In this document: positions 6,867 through 13,718 of the stretch, in pieces | Numbering within the stretch: position 1 is the first letter of the stretch | How the letters are laid out: each line of letters starts with the position of its first letter | Assembly (NCBI GenBank): GCA_050116035.1 | Contig: JASFPJ010000039.1 | Location: 1-16,191, forward strand | Direction: 5' to 3' | DNA from: SOIA01 sp050116035 | GTDB lineage: Bacteria > Acidobacteriota > Aminicenantia > Aminicenantales > Aminicenantaceae | Length of the DNA stretch: 16,191 nt | Position numbers and translations under genes: made by a program | Notes under the pieces: generated by a model | What the model saw: the letters and a program-made list of their open reading frames with translations, nothing else | What the model was told of the DNA's origin: nothing | Database searches by the model: none

Positions 6867-9071
6867 TTATTGGATTATTCTGGGAGTAATGAATATGAGC
6901 AGCTCCCTGTGCTGCTTGGTGCGTGCAAAATTCTTGAAAAGGAGTCCCAGAAACGGGATTTTATGCAGAAAAGGAACTTTTTCTCGGGTGATGGAGTCTT
7001 CAGTCCTGTAAATTCCTCCAATCACAGTCGTTCCTCCATCAGGGATCATGACCCTTGTGGTTGCACTTTGGGTCGTTATCGGAGGGATTCCGTTGACCAG
7101 GTTGGCGAAGTCAGCGGCGTCATTCCTGATTTCGATGTCCATGATGATGGTTCCCTCGGCTGTGATCTGGGGTGTGGCTCTCAACTGTAAGGCTGCGTTC
7201 TGGAACCGGACAGAAGTGGTGAAATTTGCAACAGTCTGAATGGGAATCTGTCGACCCTGGACAATATTAGCCTCATGGTTGTTCTGCGTCGTTATCGTCG
7301 GAGAGGAGATGATACGTCCCTCACCTGTTGTCTCCAGGGCGGAAAGGGCCATGTCGATCACAGTCGTATTCATGACATTGGCGAAAGAGATCCCGACTGC
7401 TGTGCTGAAAGATGGGGCAGGAAGGTTGATCGCATAACCGCCCAGTGGCCCCCCGATTCCTCTCGTGACAACTCCCTGGGGAATCATCGCTCCGTCAACG
7501 TTTATACTGTTCGGGAATTGAAGGGATGTAGTGTTTCCGTGGAAAGGGTCCACATCTCCTCTAAAGCCCCACTGAATACCTAAGTTCCTAACAAAATTAG
7601 ATGTGGCCTCGACAACTCGAGCCTCGATGGAGACTTGTGGAGTCGGTGTGTCGAGCACGGCTATGAGCTGTTCCAGAAGGTCGAATCTGTCTATCACGTC
7701 CGAAATAATCAGCGTGTTTGTCCGTTCATCGATGATCAATTCTCCTCGGGTGGAGATTTTATTGGATAGGAGACTCTGGATATCTCCTGCCCGGGCATAA
7801 GAGAGTTCGTAGTATTTAGTCTGAAGAGGTCCGGCTAGTTCCCGGCTTTCCTCCAATCGTCTCTGTTCCTCTTCTTCCCGGGTGAGGGTTGCGACTGTAG
7901 CGATCCGAAGGATGTTCCCTTCGATAGTTCTCCCAAATTTGTGCTGTCTTAAAATGATATCCAGAGCTTGATCCCAGGGGATGTATCTCAAATCGCAGGT
8001 GACAGCTCCTCTGACTTCCGGGTCAAAGATAACGTTCAATCCGGCAAAATCCGCAATCCAGAGGATAACGTCCCGGATATCTGCTTCATAGAACCGGAGA
8101 GCTCCGATGATTTCTCCGGTGTACCTGTCTTCACGGCTCACAATAGCCGGTGGCCGGGTCACTTCTTCTGGAGGTTCAACTTCAGGCTTAACTGGCGGTT
8201 TTTCTGGCACAGGTTCGATGGGCTTCGGAGGGATTTCGACTTCTGGCTTTGGAGCGGGAACAGTGGGAATAGCCCGGGTCACAGGCCCCTTGGTGAAAGA
8301 AGCCAGGATTTCATCCCTGTCAATATCCAGAGTGTAGTATCGGGGTTCAGACAGGTCGAACACCAGTCGGGCGATTGTGTAGGGGCTTTCTCTCTGGAAT
8401 TGTCCAGTTCTCACTCTGAAGATTCCCAGCCTCTGGACAGGATAGGTGTATGTTGGATCAGGATAAAGAGTGTCGAAAAAGTCGACAACCAGACGGAGAG
8501 GATTTTCCAGGGCGAAGACCTGGGATATGGCTTCCGCGCTCAGTTTGGCAGTGACTTCGAGGCTGTCTGTTCTCTCAAAAATCCCGACTCCCACGAATTG
8601 AATGGGCCTCTTGGGCATTGCCTTGAGTTTTTCTTCGGTTTCAGAAGTGAGAATGTATCCGTTGAGTGTCCTTTGAATCCTGTTTAACTCAACAACCGTG
8701 TATCCGTTGGAAGCGTAGAATCGGTAGGGAACTTTTTCCGGGAGCTGTATGAGAAGGCGGGCGGTCTCAGCTCCTGTTTTTTCGATCTTGATGTTTCGAA
8801 CGAGTAAAGATTCCCGCAGGTCGATCTGAGTTTCTGTATCCGTAGTCACCTTGTCCAGGTCGATGACAATCGTCGCTGGTCCGGTCTCAGCGTAGTATGT
8901 GGCTGTGATCTGGAGAGGTCCGCTCGTTTCCAGAAATATGAGAGTGTTGAGTTCTTCGGTTTGAACGAAAATCTTATTTATACTGACTGAGGATTGGCTG
9001 CTGGCATATCCCCACAACAGGGAAAGGAAACAAAATAAAGTAAGAACCTGGAATATTTTTGTCTTTTTCAT
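6867..9071 (-). CDS. pilQ: type IV pilus secretin PilQ
   Basis: A 734-residue outer-membrane secretin, the ring through which the type IVa pilus leaves the cell. In order: signal peptide (about 1-25); two AMIN domains that bind peptidoglycan (about 30-130 and 158-258); a proline- and glutamate-rich linker (264-310); the N0/STN domain (322-390, including IRDVILWIADFAGLNVIFDP); one N1/secretin_N domain (417-475, RTNTLIISDV); and the secretin beta domain (480-733). The last contains VSIEARVVEA, the EGRIISSPTITTQNN block, VMIPDGGTTVIGGIY and the terminal LLIFITPRII. The protein is complete and of family length. Its start overlaps the end of pilP by four bases (ATGA). The linker probably gives reach between the cell wall and the ring. 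Confidence 0.96.
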   Translation of the reverse strand: MKKTKIFQVLTLFCFLSLLWGYASSQSSVSINKIFVQTEELNTLIFLETSGPLQITATYYAETGPATIVIDLDKVTTDTETQIDLRESLLVRNIKIEKTGAETARLLIQLPEKVPYRFYASNGYTVVELNRIQRTLNGYILTSETEEKLKAMPKRPIQFVGVGIFERTDSLEVTAKLSAEAISQVFALENPLRLVVDFFDTLYPDPTYTYPVQRLGIFRVRTGQFQRESPYTIARLVFDLSEPRYYTLDIDRDEILASFTKGPVTRAIPTVPAPKPEVEIPPKPIEPVPEKPPVKPEVEPPEEVTRPPAIVSREDRYTGEIIGALRFYEADIRDVILWIADFAGLNVIFDPEVRGAVTCDLRYIPWDQALDIILRQHKFGRTIEGNILRIATVATLTREEEEQRRLEESRELAGPLQTKYYELSYARAGDIQSLLSNKISTRGELIIDERTNTLIISDVIDRFDLLEQLIAVLDTPTPQVSIEARVVEATSNFVRNLGIQWGFRGDVDPFHGNTTSLQFPNSINVDGAMIPQGVVTRGIGGPLGGYAINLPAPSFSTAVGISFANVMNTTVIDMALSALETTGEGRIISSPTITTQNNHEANIVQGRQIPIQTVANFTTSVRFQNAALQLRATPQITAEGTIIMDIEIRNDAADFANLVNGIPPITTQSATTRVMIPDGGTTVIGGIYRTEDSITREKVPFLHKIPFLGLLFKNFARTKQHRELLIFITPRIIQ

Positions 9072-9553
9072 CGTCGCTCCTCTGTTTGAATTTCTTTGAC
9101 TATATCTTTTGGCTTAAATAAAGGAGATCCTCTTTCTTGTGTCTTGCGGAAAACGACTTTTGTCTCATCAATCGAAAGAACGAAGCCATCGGAAAATTTA
9201 TGACCGACTTTAATGAAAAGGGGAAATTCCTCAGGGCCAGTGACTATTGCGGTGAACTGTCCTCTTGCCTTGACGATCCCGATAACATTTATATTCTCAA
9301 CTGAAACCCCAGGTTCTCCTTCTCTTCCCCCGGTTCCGGCTTCCTGCTGAGCGAGCAAATCTCTAAAAGGGTCTCTCCTTCCTGCGCGTGCATAAGTGGG
9401 CTTTGACTTTTTTGGCATTATTTCACTGATTTCTTTCTCCATAGCCTGTTTTTCTTCCTGTGTGGTTTCCTGTTTTGTTTGTTGGCTCAAAGCGATTTGG
9501 ATACACAGACAAAGAAAACCGGCCATAAGACAAAAAGACAGTGCTTTTTTCAT
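9068..9553 (-). CDS. pilP: type IV pilus assembly protein PilP
   Basis: A 161-residue periplasmic protein that links the inner-membrane PilN/PilO complex to the N0 domain of PilQ. An N-terminal hydrophobic segment (about 4-22) ends ALSQQ and looks like an ordinary cleaved signal. Cysteines at 8, 15 and 17 are not in a good lipobox, whereas the classical PilP of Neisseria or Pseudomonas is lipidated. A charged, flexible segment (24-57) follows, then the family signature GRRDPF (58-63) and a small beta domain (85-137: VENINVIGIVKARGQFTAIV ... LFIKVGHKFSDGFVLSI). An AGGAAAT ribosome binding site precedes the ATG, and only two bases separate it from pilO. Confidence 0.92.
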   Translation of the reverse strand: MKKALSFCLMAGFLCLCIQIALSQQTKQETTQEEKQAMEKEISEIMPKKSKPTYARAGRRDPFRDLLAQQEAGTGGREGEPGVSVENINVIGIVKARGQFTAIVTGPEEFPLFIKVGHKFSDGFVLSIDETKVVFRKTQERGSPLFKPKDIVKEIQTEERR

Positions 9554-9555
9554 TT

Positions 9556-10128
9556 TTATTTCCTTTTTGATTTTTTCGCTTTTTCGGCTGGAGTCTCTTC
9601 GCGGAAGATGTACGTCTTGGCTGTGTATGAAGCGGAAATGGTGTTCGTGGCGGTCTGTCTCTGGAGTGTTTTTATCGAAAAATCCTCTATGTTAAAGAGG
9701 CGTGCAAAATTGCTCAGTCGGTCAAAGAAGAGCGCAAGGTTGTGGTAGTCACCGGTCATTTCCAGGTCGATGGGCCACTCATAGTAAAATTCCTTCCGGA
9801 TTTCTCCTTGAACATCAAACTTATCGAGCTTGAGGCGGGAATTGTTGGCAAGGGCCTGCATGTTTCCCAGAATGTTCCATATTTCTCTCCTCTGGGGGAT
9901 GATAGCCTCGAGTTCTTGGAGAGTTTGGTTCAAGACCGCTATTTCTGCTTCGATCTTGTCCAGCTGTCTCTTTTTTGCGCGGAGAGTCGTGACTTCCCTT
10001 TCTACTTTGTCCCTTTCGACCTTGAGGTTTTCCAGTTGATCGTTTTTAGGTTTGAACCAGACATAATAAAGAAGTGCCGCCATAATGCCTATCAAAACAA
10101 GATGTCCGTACCATGGCCAGTCTTTCAT
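9556..10128 (-). CDS. pilO: type IV pilus assembly protein PilO
   Basis: A 190-residue bitopic inner-membrane protein that pairs with PilN in the pilus alignment complex. One membrane segment (about 8-24) follows a short cytoplasmic N-terminus (MKDWPWYG). A long coiled coil (28-75, rich in K, E, R and L heptads) comes next, then a periplasmic ferredoxin-like domain (about 80-175). The mark of the family is MTGDYHNLALFFDRLS (124-139). The C-terminus is very basic (KAKKSKRK), an unremarkable tail. The gene starts one base after pilN. Confidence 0.93.
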   Translation of the reverse strand: MKDWPWYGHLVLIGIMAALLYYVWFKPKNDQLENLKVERDKVEREVTTLRAKKRQLDKIEAEIAVLNQTLQELEAIIPQRREIWNILGNMQALANNSRLKLDKFDVQGEIRKEFYYEWPIDLEMTGDYHNLALFFDRLSNFARLFNIEDFSIKTLQRQTATNTISASYTAKTYIFREETPAEKAKKSKRK

Positions 10129-10129
10129 T

Positions 10130-10735
10130 TTAATTGGCTCCTTTTTGCTCGACTTCAGTTAAAGGCTGAGGTACTGGAGGAACCACATACACCGCGGATA
10201 AAGAAAAATCATAGTATTCGTTACCTCTAGCCTGCCTGCGAGTTGTACTCTTGAGGTCTACGTTCATAAAATAGGGGCTTGTTTCCAGGTTATAGATGTA
10301 GTCGGAAATCATGCTGTTATCTGTAGCCCTTCCTCTTATCTGGATTGTTTGTCTGCTGAAGCTAACCTCTGTTAACCAAACCCACTGAGGAATTTGTTTG
10401 CTGATCTCATCCAGAATGCTGACTGCGATTCCCTGTTGGGCTTTTAGCTGGTTGATGAGTTCGATTTTTCTCAGGATGAGCTCCTGCTGACCCTGCACCG
10501 TTTCTAACTTGGACAGGACGTCTTTAAGTTTGTTTTTCTCCACCTCGGCTATCTCTAGGAGATTCCTTTCTTTCTTGATGGCATTGAATTGAAGGTAGCC
10601 GAGAGCGATTGCAACAATGACAAAAAGCCCGATAAGAGAGGTCATCGGAAAAGGCTTTCTTTCCTTTACGACCTCTTCTTCTTCTTTAACAATTGGGGCT
10701 TTTGGTTCTTCTTTAAGTAGGTTTATTCGTATCAT
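10130..10735 (-). CDS. pilN: type IV pilus assembly protein PilN
   Basis: A 201-residue bitopic inner-membrane protein. The first residues MIRINLL are the conserved cytoplasmic peptide that docks into PilM. An acidic and basic linker (8-30, including KEEEEVVKERK) and one membrane segment (about 32-48) follow, then a coiled coil (52-95) and a periplasmic domain (about 100-190) with ISKQIPQWVWLTEVSF and IRGRATDNSMISDYIYNL. The cytoplasmic linker before the membrane is somewhat long for PilN. The gene starts four bases after the pilM stop, so the two are surely co-transcribed. Confidence 0.94.
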   Translation of the reverse strand: MIRINLLKEEPKAPIVKEEEEVVKERKPFPMTSLIGLFVIVAIALGYLQFNAIKKERNLLEIAEVEKNKLKDVLSKLETVQGQQELILRKIELINQLKAQQGIAVSILDEISKQIPQWVWLTEVSFSRQTIQIRGRATDNSMISDYIYNLETSPYFMNVDLKSTTRRQARGNEYYDFSLSAVYVVPPVPQPLTEVEQKGAN

Positions 10736-10739
10736 GGCT

Positions 10740-11819
10740 TTACTCTTCCATTTTTCGGGTGGCTAATCCGGTAGCCACTCCGAACAAGGCGGCCATTTCC
10801 TGGAAATAGACCGCGTCAAATTTTTTTTCGTTGTAGTAAATATTTCGGAAAGAGTTGAAGACTTCGGTCTCTGTGCCGAATTTCTGTTCGAAGAACTTGG
10901 GAAGATCTTTCAGTTTGGCCAATCCGCCGCTCAGGAGTATTTTTTCGACTTTTCTCTCTCCTCCTTCCCCGGCTTCATAGAAAGAGAAAGTTTTTTCGAT
11001 TTCCTCGAGGAGGTTTTCGATGTTCGTGTTCAGAACTGTTTCGATCTGCTCGGGCGGAATATCTTTGGCTGGAATCCCTTTGATGACTTTTTCAGCATCA
11101 TCCACACTGAGCCCAAGGTCTTTTCTTATGTTTTCGGTTATAAAGGACCCGCCGATGGAGAGATCCCGGAATAATTGAGGTTTCTCTTTTTTGATGATAA
11201 TGATGTTGGTGGTGTTCGCACCGAGGTTAATCAGAGCCACTGTCTTTTCGCGGTATAATTCCGGGTAATTGATTTCCAGAGCATTTTGAAGAGCAAACGC
11301 ATCCACTTCAATGGCAAGTAGATTTTTGCGGGCTTGTGAGACGACATTGCTGTAATTGGTGACCTTGTCTTTTTTCGCAGCGACAAGTAGGATGTCAAGG
11401 TTTTTATCCTCCGAACCGGGAGCAGGTTTCAGGATAGCGTAATCCACGGCGGTTTCTTCATAGGGGTAGGGAATATTATGCCTGGCTTCCCAGATGATGG
11501 ATTCTGCCAATTCTTCGGTATCCATTGAAGGAAGAGATATTTTCTTAATGATCACTGAGCTCCCGGAGAGGGAAATGACAACGTTTTTATTCGCGATTTT
11601 ATTCTCGTCAAATATCATTTTTATGGTCTCAGACACAGCTGTCGAATCCATGATTGTCCCCTCGACAATGGCATCATGCGGGAGGAATTCTAAACCTATC
11701 TTCTGGACTTCGTAGATTTCTTCTCCGCCTTTTTTCTTCGATTTAAACTCGACAGCTTTGACGGCGTAAGAACCGATGTCCAGCCCGACTATGGCTTTCT
11801 CTTTACCCAAACCAAACAT
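10740..11819 (-). CDS. pilM: type IV pilus assembly ATPase-fold protein PilM
   Basis: A 359-residue cytoplasmic actin-like protein that binds ATP and the N-terminal peptide of PilN, linking the pilus motor to the periplasmic complex. The actin/FtsA fold motifs are visible: phosphate 1 in GLDIGSYAVKAVEF (12-25), the EARHNIPYPYEE block (111-122), phosphate 2 in LINLGANTTNI (197-207) and the adenosine motif LLSGGLAKL (295-303). The length is normal. AAGGGAG precedes the ATG. It starts 19 bases after the coaD stop; a coaD-pilM link is less usual than the pilMNOPQ order itself. Confidence 0.95.
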   Translation of the reverse strand: MFGLGKEKAIVGLDIGSYAVKAVEFKSKKKGGEEIYEVQKIGLEFLPHDAIVEGTIMDSTAVSETIKMIFDENKIANKNVVISLSGSSVIIKKISLPSMDTEELAESIIWEARHNIPYPYEETAVDYAILKPAPGSEDKNLDILLVAAKKDKVTNYSNVVSQARKNLLAIEVDAFALQNALEINYPELYREKTVALINLGANTTNIIIIKKEKPQLFRDLSIGGSFITENIRKDLGLSVDDAEKVIKGIPAKDIPPEQIETVLNTNIENLLEEIEKTFSFYEAGEGGERKVEKILLSGGLAKLKDLPKFFEQKFGTETEVFNSFRNIYYNEKKFDAVYFQEMAALFGVATGLATRKMEE

Positions 11820-11838
11820 TCTTCTTTCTCCCTTGTGT

Positions 11839-12339
11839 TCATAGATTTAAGCTTGGGTGCTTATTTTTAAATTTTTCCCTGAGCTTTTTTTCGACCTGAT
11901 CTGGCACCAGATCCTTAAGGCAACCGCCCAACATGAAGATCTCTTTCACCATTTTTGAGCTGAGGAAAGAATAACTGAGATTGGGCATCATAAAAAATGT
12001 TTCGATTTCCGGGTCGAGTTTCATGTTCATCAGAGCCATTTGAAATTCGTACTCGAAGTCTGAGATAGCTCTCAGCCCCCTGATAACGACCTTGGCGTCG
12101 TTTTTTTTAGCGAATTCAACGAGCAAGCCGTGAAAGGCTTTGGCTTCGGTATTTTTTTGGCCAGCAAAAATCTCCTTGATCATACTGACTCTCTCTTCAG
12201 CGGAAAAAAGAGGTTTTTTCTTCGGATTTTCCAGTACGGCCACAAGAATTCCGTCAAAAATCTTTAAACCTCTCTTTATAATATCCACATGTCCGTTTGT
12301 GATGGGGTCAAACGAACCGGGATAGACAGCTTTACGCAT
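11839..12339 (-). CDS. coaD: phosphopantetheine adenylyltransferase
   Basis: A 166-residue nucleotidyltransferase that makes dephospho-CoA from 4'-phosphopantetheine and ATP, step four of coenzyme A synthesis. It has YPGSFDPITNGHVDII (6-21, with the TNGH form of the T/HxGH motif), VVIRGLRAISDFEYEFQMA (84-102) and the C-terminal SYSFLSSKMVKEI (122-134). I chose the ATG at 12339 because it gives the standard MRKAVYPGSFDP start and usual length. In-frame starts at 12366 (ATG) and 12408 (TTG) would add residues not found in the family, and the TTG is part of the likely -35 box. No strong ribosome binding site is seen before 12339. It is the first gene of the coaD-pilMNOPQ-lipoprotein operon. Confidence 0.92.
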   Translation of the reverse strand: MRKAVYPGSFDPITNGHVDIIKRGLKIFDGILVAVLENPKKKPLFSAEERVSMIKEIFAGQKNTEAKAFHGLLVEFAKKNDAKVVIRGLRAISDFEYEFQMALMNMKLDPEIETFFMMPNLSYSFLSSKMVKEIFMLGGCLKDLVPDQVEKKLREKFKNKHPSLNL

Positions 12340-12381
12340 TTTTGGCTGATGAGTATTTTCGCTCATTTTCGTTAAGTTACT

Positions 12382-12408
12382 ATTATCAAAAAAATTATCC
12401 TTTGTCAA
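12382..12408 (-). promoter_or_regulatory. sigma-70-type promoter of the coaD-pil operon
   Basis: On the minus strand TTGACA (12408-12403), a perfect -35 box, is followed 15 bases later by GATAAT (12387-12382), five of six matches to the -10 box. A weaker -10 (TAATAG) sits at the ideal spacing of 17. Transcription from near 12375 would leave a leader of about 36 bases before the ATG at 12339. The 15-base spacing is short. Confidence 0.5.
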
Positions 12409-12741
12409 TTCAAAAAAGCATTAAATTTTTAGTGACAAATGTGCCAATTTTTGTACATTTTTTTGTGTCATTTTAGACAATTTTGGTCACTTTGTTCTTT
12501 CTAAAATTAATAACGGATTGGCGCCTCAAATTTTCTCTCCGGGCCAAATCTACCCGATTCTTGAAAATATTCATTTTAATTTTGACTATTCTCATAAGTT
12601 TACAAAGATTGCCTCTGAGGTCAATCGCCAGAGGAGAGGATATCATAGGGTGAATTTTGATTGGATTTTCTCACCCCTAGGGGTTAAGGGTCTCATCAAC
12701 ACCGATGATGTGTTTTTTCAAGGACTTACGTCGATTTTTTT
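12409..12741. other. AT-rich gap upstream of coaD, no gene
   Basis: Bases 12409-12500 are very AT-rich with scattered TGACA/TGTCA words: GTGACA at 12432, GTGCC at 12441, TGTACA at 12452, TGTCA at 12466 and GGTCAC at 12485. The outermost ones form an imperfect inverted repeat. These lie just upstream of the coaD promoter and could bind a regulator. Further on, ACCCCTAGGGGT (12673-12684) is a perfect 12-base palindrome, and GGGTGA (12648-12653) pairs with TCACCC (12671-12676). No credible gene is seen. Confidence 0.4.
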
Positions 12742-12748
12742 TCAAAAT

Positions 12749-12850
12749 AAAGGGAACAGGTCCCTTTTTATTAAAAACGAAAACAGTCTTTTTTTCTTAA
12801 TCAAAAGGACTAAAAGGGACAGCCCCCAAAAAAGGGGATATTCCCTTTTT
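12749..12850. repeat. GGGACAG-type hairpin cluster, relative of the element after priA
   Basis: The left hairpin AAAGGGA (12749-12755) pairs with TCCCTTT (12761-12767) around ACAGG. The right hairpin 12829-12837 pairs with 12842-12850 through AAAAAGGG / CCCTTTTT. Between them AGGGACAGCCCCC (12815-12827) matches the start of AGGGACAGTCCCT in the element at 5818. Both hairpins end in T runs, so they may also act as weak terminators. Confidence 0.65.
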
Positions 12851-12913
12851 CCTGTAATCCTACTTTTTTTTTATTGAGAATGCGGATAAAATAATAAACA
12901 CAAGGGTCAAGCC

Positions 12914-12978
12914 ATGTCAGAATCGATGCCAGGAGGCTTAAAGTGAGCTCCGTATCTGATAGTCTTGATAAAGCCTGA
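12914..12978 (+). other. two tiny leader-like reading frames before pcm
   Basis: ATG at 12914 opens a ten-codon frame (MSESMPGGLK) ending at 12946, with AAGGG seven bases upstream. GTG at 12943 opens an 11-codon frame (VSSVSDSLDKA) ending at 12978, with a perfect AGGAGG six bases upstream. The two overlap as GTGA, and pcm starts 17 bases after the second stop. They may be leader peptides or chance; only the spacing and the ribosome sites argue for them. Confidence 0.25.
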
Positions 12979-12984
12979 TCCCTC

Positions 12985-12990
12985 AGGAGA
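12985..12990 (+). promoter_or_regulatory. ribosome binding site of pcm
   Basis: AGGAGA lies five bases before the ATG at 12996. It supports the start that includes the signal peptide. Confidence 0.75.
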
Positions 12991-12995
12991 GAATC

Positions 12996-13718
12996 ATGAA
13001 AAAAAATTTATTTCTTAAAGGCATTATCGGGATGGCAGTCATTGTCTTAATCCCCGTTCTTTCTATCAGTGAGGAGGATGTTTATTCCAAAAAGAGAGAG
13101 TTGATGGTCCAGAGGCAGCTCCAGGGGAGGGATATAACGGATAAACAAGTCCTGGATGTAATGAGGAAGGTTCCTCGTCATCTTTTTGTCAGGCCTGGCC
13201 TGCGCGGCCATGCCTATAATGATTACCCTCTCGAGATAGATGAGGGTCAGACGATTTCCCAGCCATATATTGTTGCTTTGATGACTCAATGCCTCAAGCT
13301 GAAAGAGGGACAGAAAGTCCTGGAGATTGGCACGGGTTCAGGCTACCAAGCCGCTGTTCTGGCTCATCTTACAGATAAAGTGTATTCGATCGAGATAAGG
13401 GAGAAGTTGGCAAAAAAAGCAGGAGAGACGCTGAAGATGCTGAAGTATGACCAAGTTCATGTCAAATGGGGTGACGGCTATTTTGGCTGGGAGGAGCATG
13501 CTCCTTTTGACGCCATTATCGTCACCTGCGCGGCCAATCATATTCCCCCTCCTCTAATCAAACAACTGAAGGAGGGAGGCCGGCTCATCATTCCCCTGGG
13601 GAGCACCCTGTATTTTCAGACTCTTACCCTTGTGACTAAAACTAAGGGAAAGCCGAAGACGAAGCACATCTCAGATGTGCGATTTGTCCCTATGGTGGGA
13701 GAAATCCGCAAAAAGTAG
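12996..13718 (+). CDS. pcm: protein-L-isoaspartate O-methyltransferase with a signal peptide
   Basis: A 240-residue class I methyltransferase that uses S-adenosylmethionine to mark damaged isoaspartyl residues for repair. The catalytic part (about 30-238) is complete: PRHLFVRP (60-67), GQTISQPYIVALM (84-96), the SAM-binding VLEIGTGSGYQAAVL (108-122), FDAIIVTCAANHIPPPL (171-187), LKEGGRLIIPLG (191-202) and the C-terminal VRFVPMVG (228-235). Before it lies a clear signal sequence, MKKNLFLKG followed by a hydrophobic run (9-23) and SISEED, which E. coli Pcm lacks. If cleaved, the enzyme would be periplasmic, where SAM is not normally available; it could instead remain anchored with the catalytic domain outside. 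The strong ribosome binding site supports this start. Its last 48 bases overlap the convergent gene on the minus strand. Confidence 0.93.
   Translation: MKKNLFLKGIIGMAVIVLIPVLSISEEDVYSKKRELMVQRQLQGRDITDKQVLDVMRKVPRHLFVRPGLRGHAYNDYPLEIDEGQTISQPYIVALMTQCLKLKEGQKVLEIGTGSGYQAAVLAHLTDKVYSIEIREKLAKKAGETLKMLKYDQVHVKWGDGYFGWEEHAPFDAIIVTCAANHIPPPLIKQLKEGGRLIIPLGSTLYFQTLTLVTKTKGKPKTKHISDVRFVPMVGEIRKK
13664..13680. other. perfect hairpin in the convergent gene overlap
   Basis: GCACATC (13664-13670) pairs with GATGTGC (13674-13680) around TCA. The loop TCA is the TGA stop codon of the minus-strand gene. The sequence also codes for pcm residues. No long T run follows on either strand, so a terminator role is uncertain. 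Confidence 0.5.

Noticed and set aside
7968..8687. A 239-codon open frame antisense to pilQ
   Set aside because: The sense frame encodes clear AMIN, linker and STN parts of PilQ; the antisense frame shows no domain and reflects codon bias of the real gene.
12340..12408. A longer CoaD starting at TTG 12408 or ATG 12366
   Set aside because: The extra residues are outside the family, the TTG coincides with the -35 box, and ATG 12366 would leave only about nine bases of leader.
12430..12450. A sigma-54 promoter for the pil operon (TTGGCAC on the minus strand)
   Set aside because: The -24 GG is followed after ten bases by AC rather than GC, and a better sigma-70-type promoter lies closer to the gene.
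12518..12877. A 119-codon open frame on the plus strand in the gap before pcm
   Set aside because: It is AT-driven, runs through the hairpin repeats, is rich in F, N, I and K without any recognisable domain, and has no convincing ribosome site.
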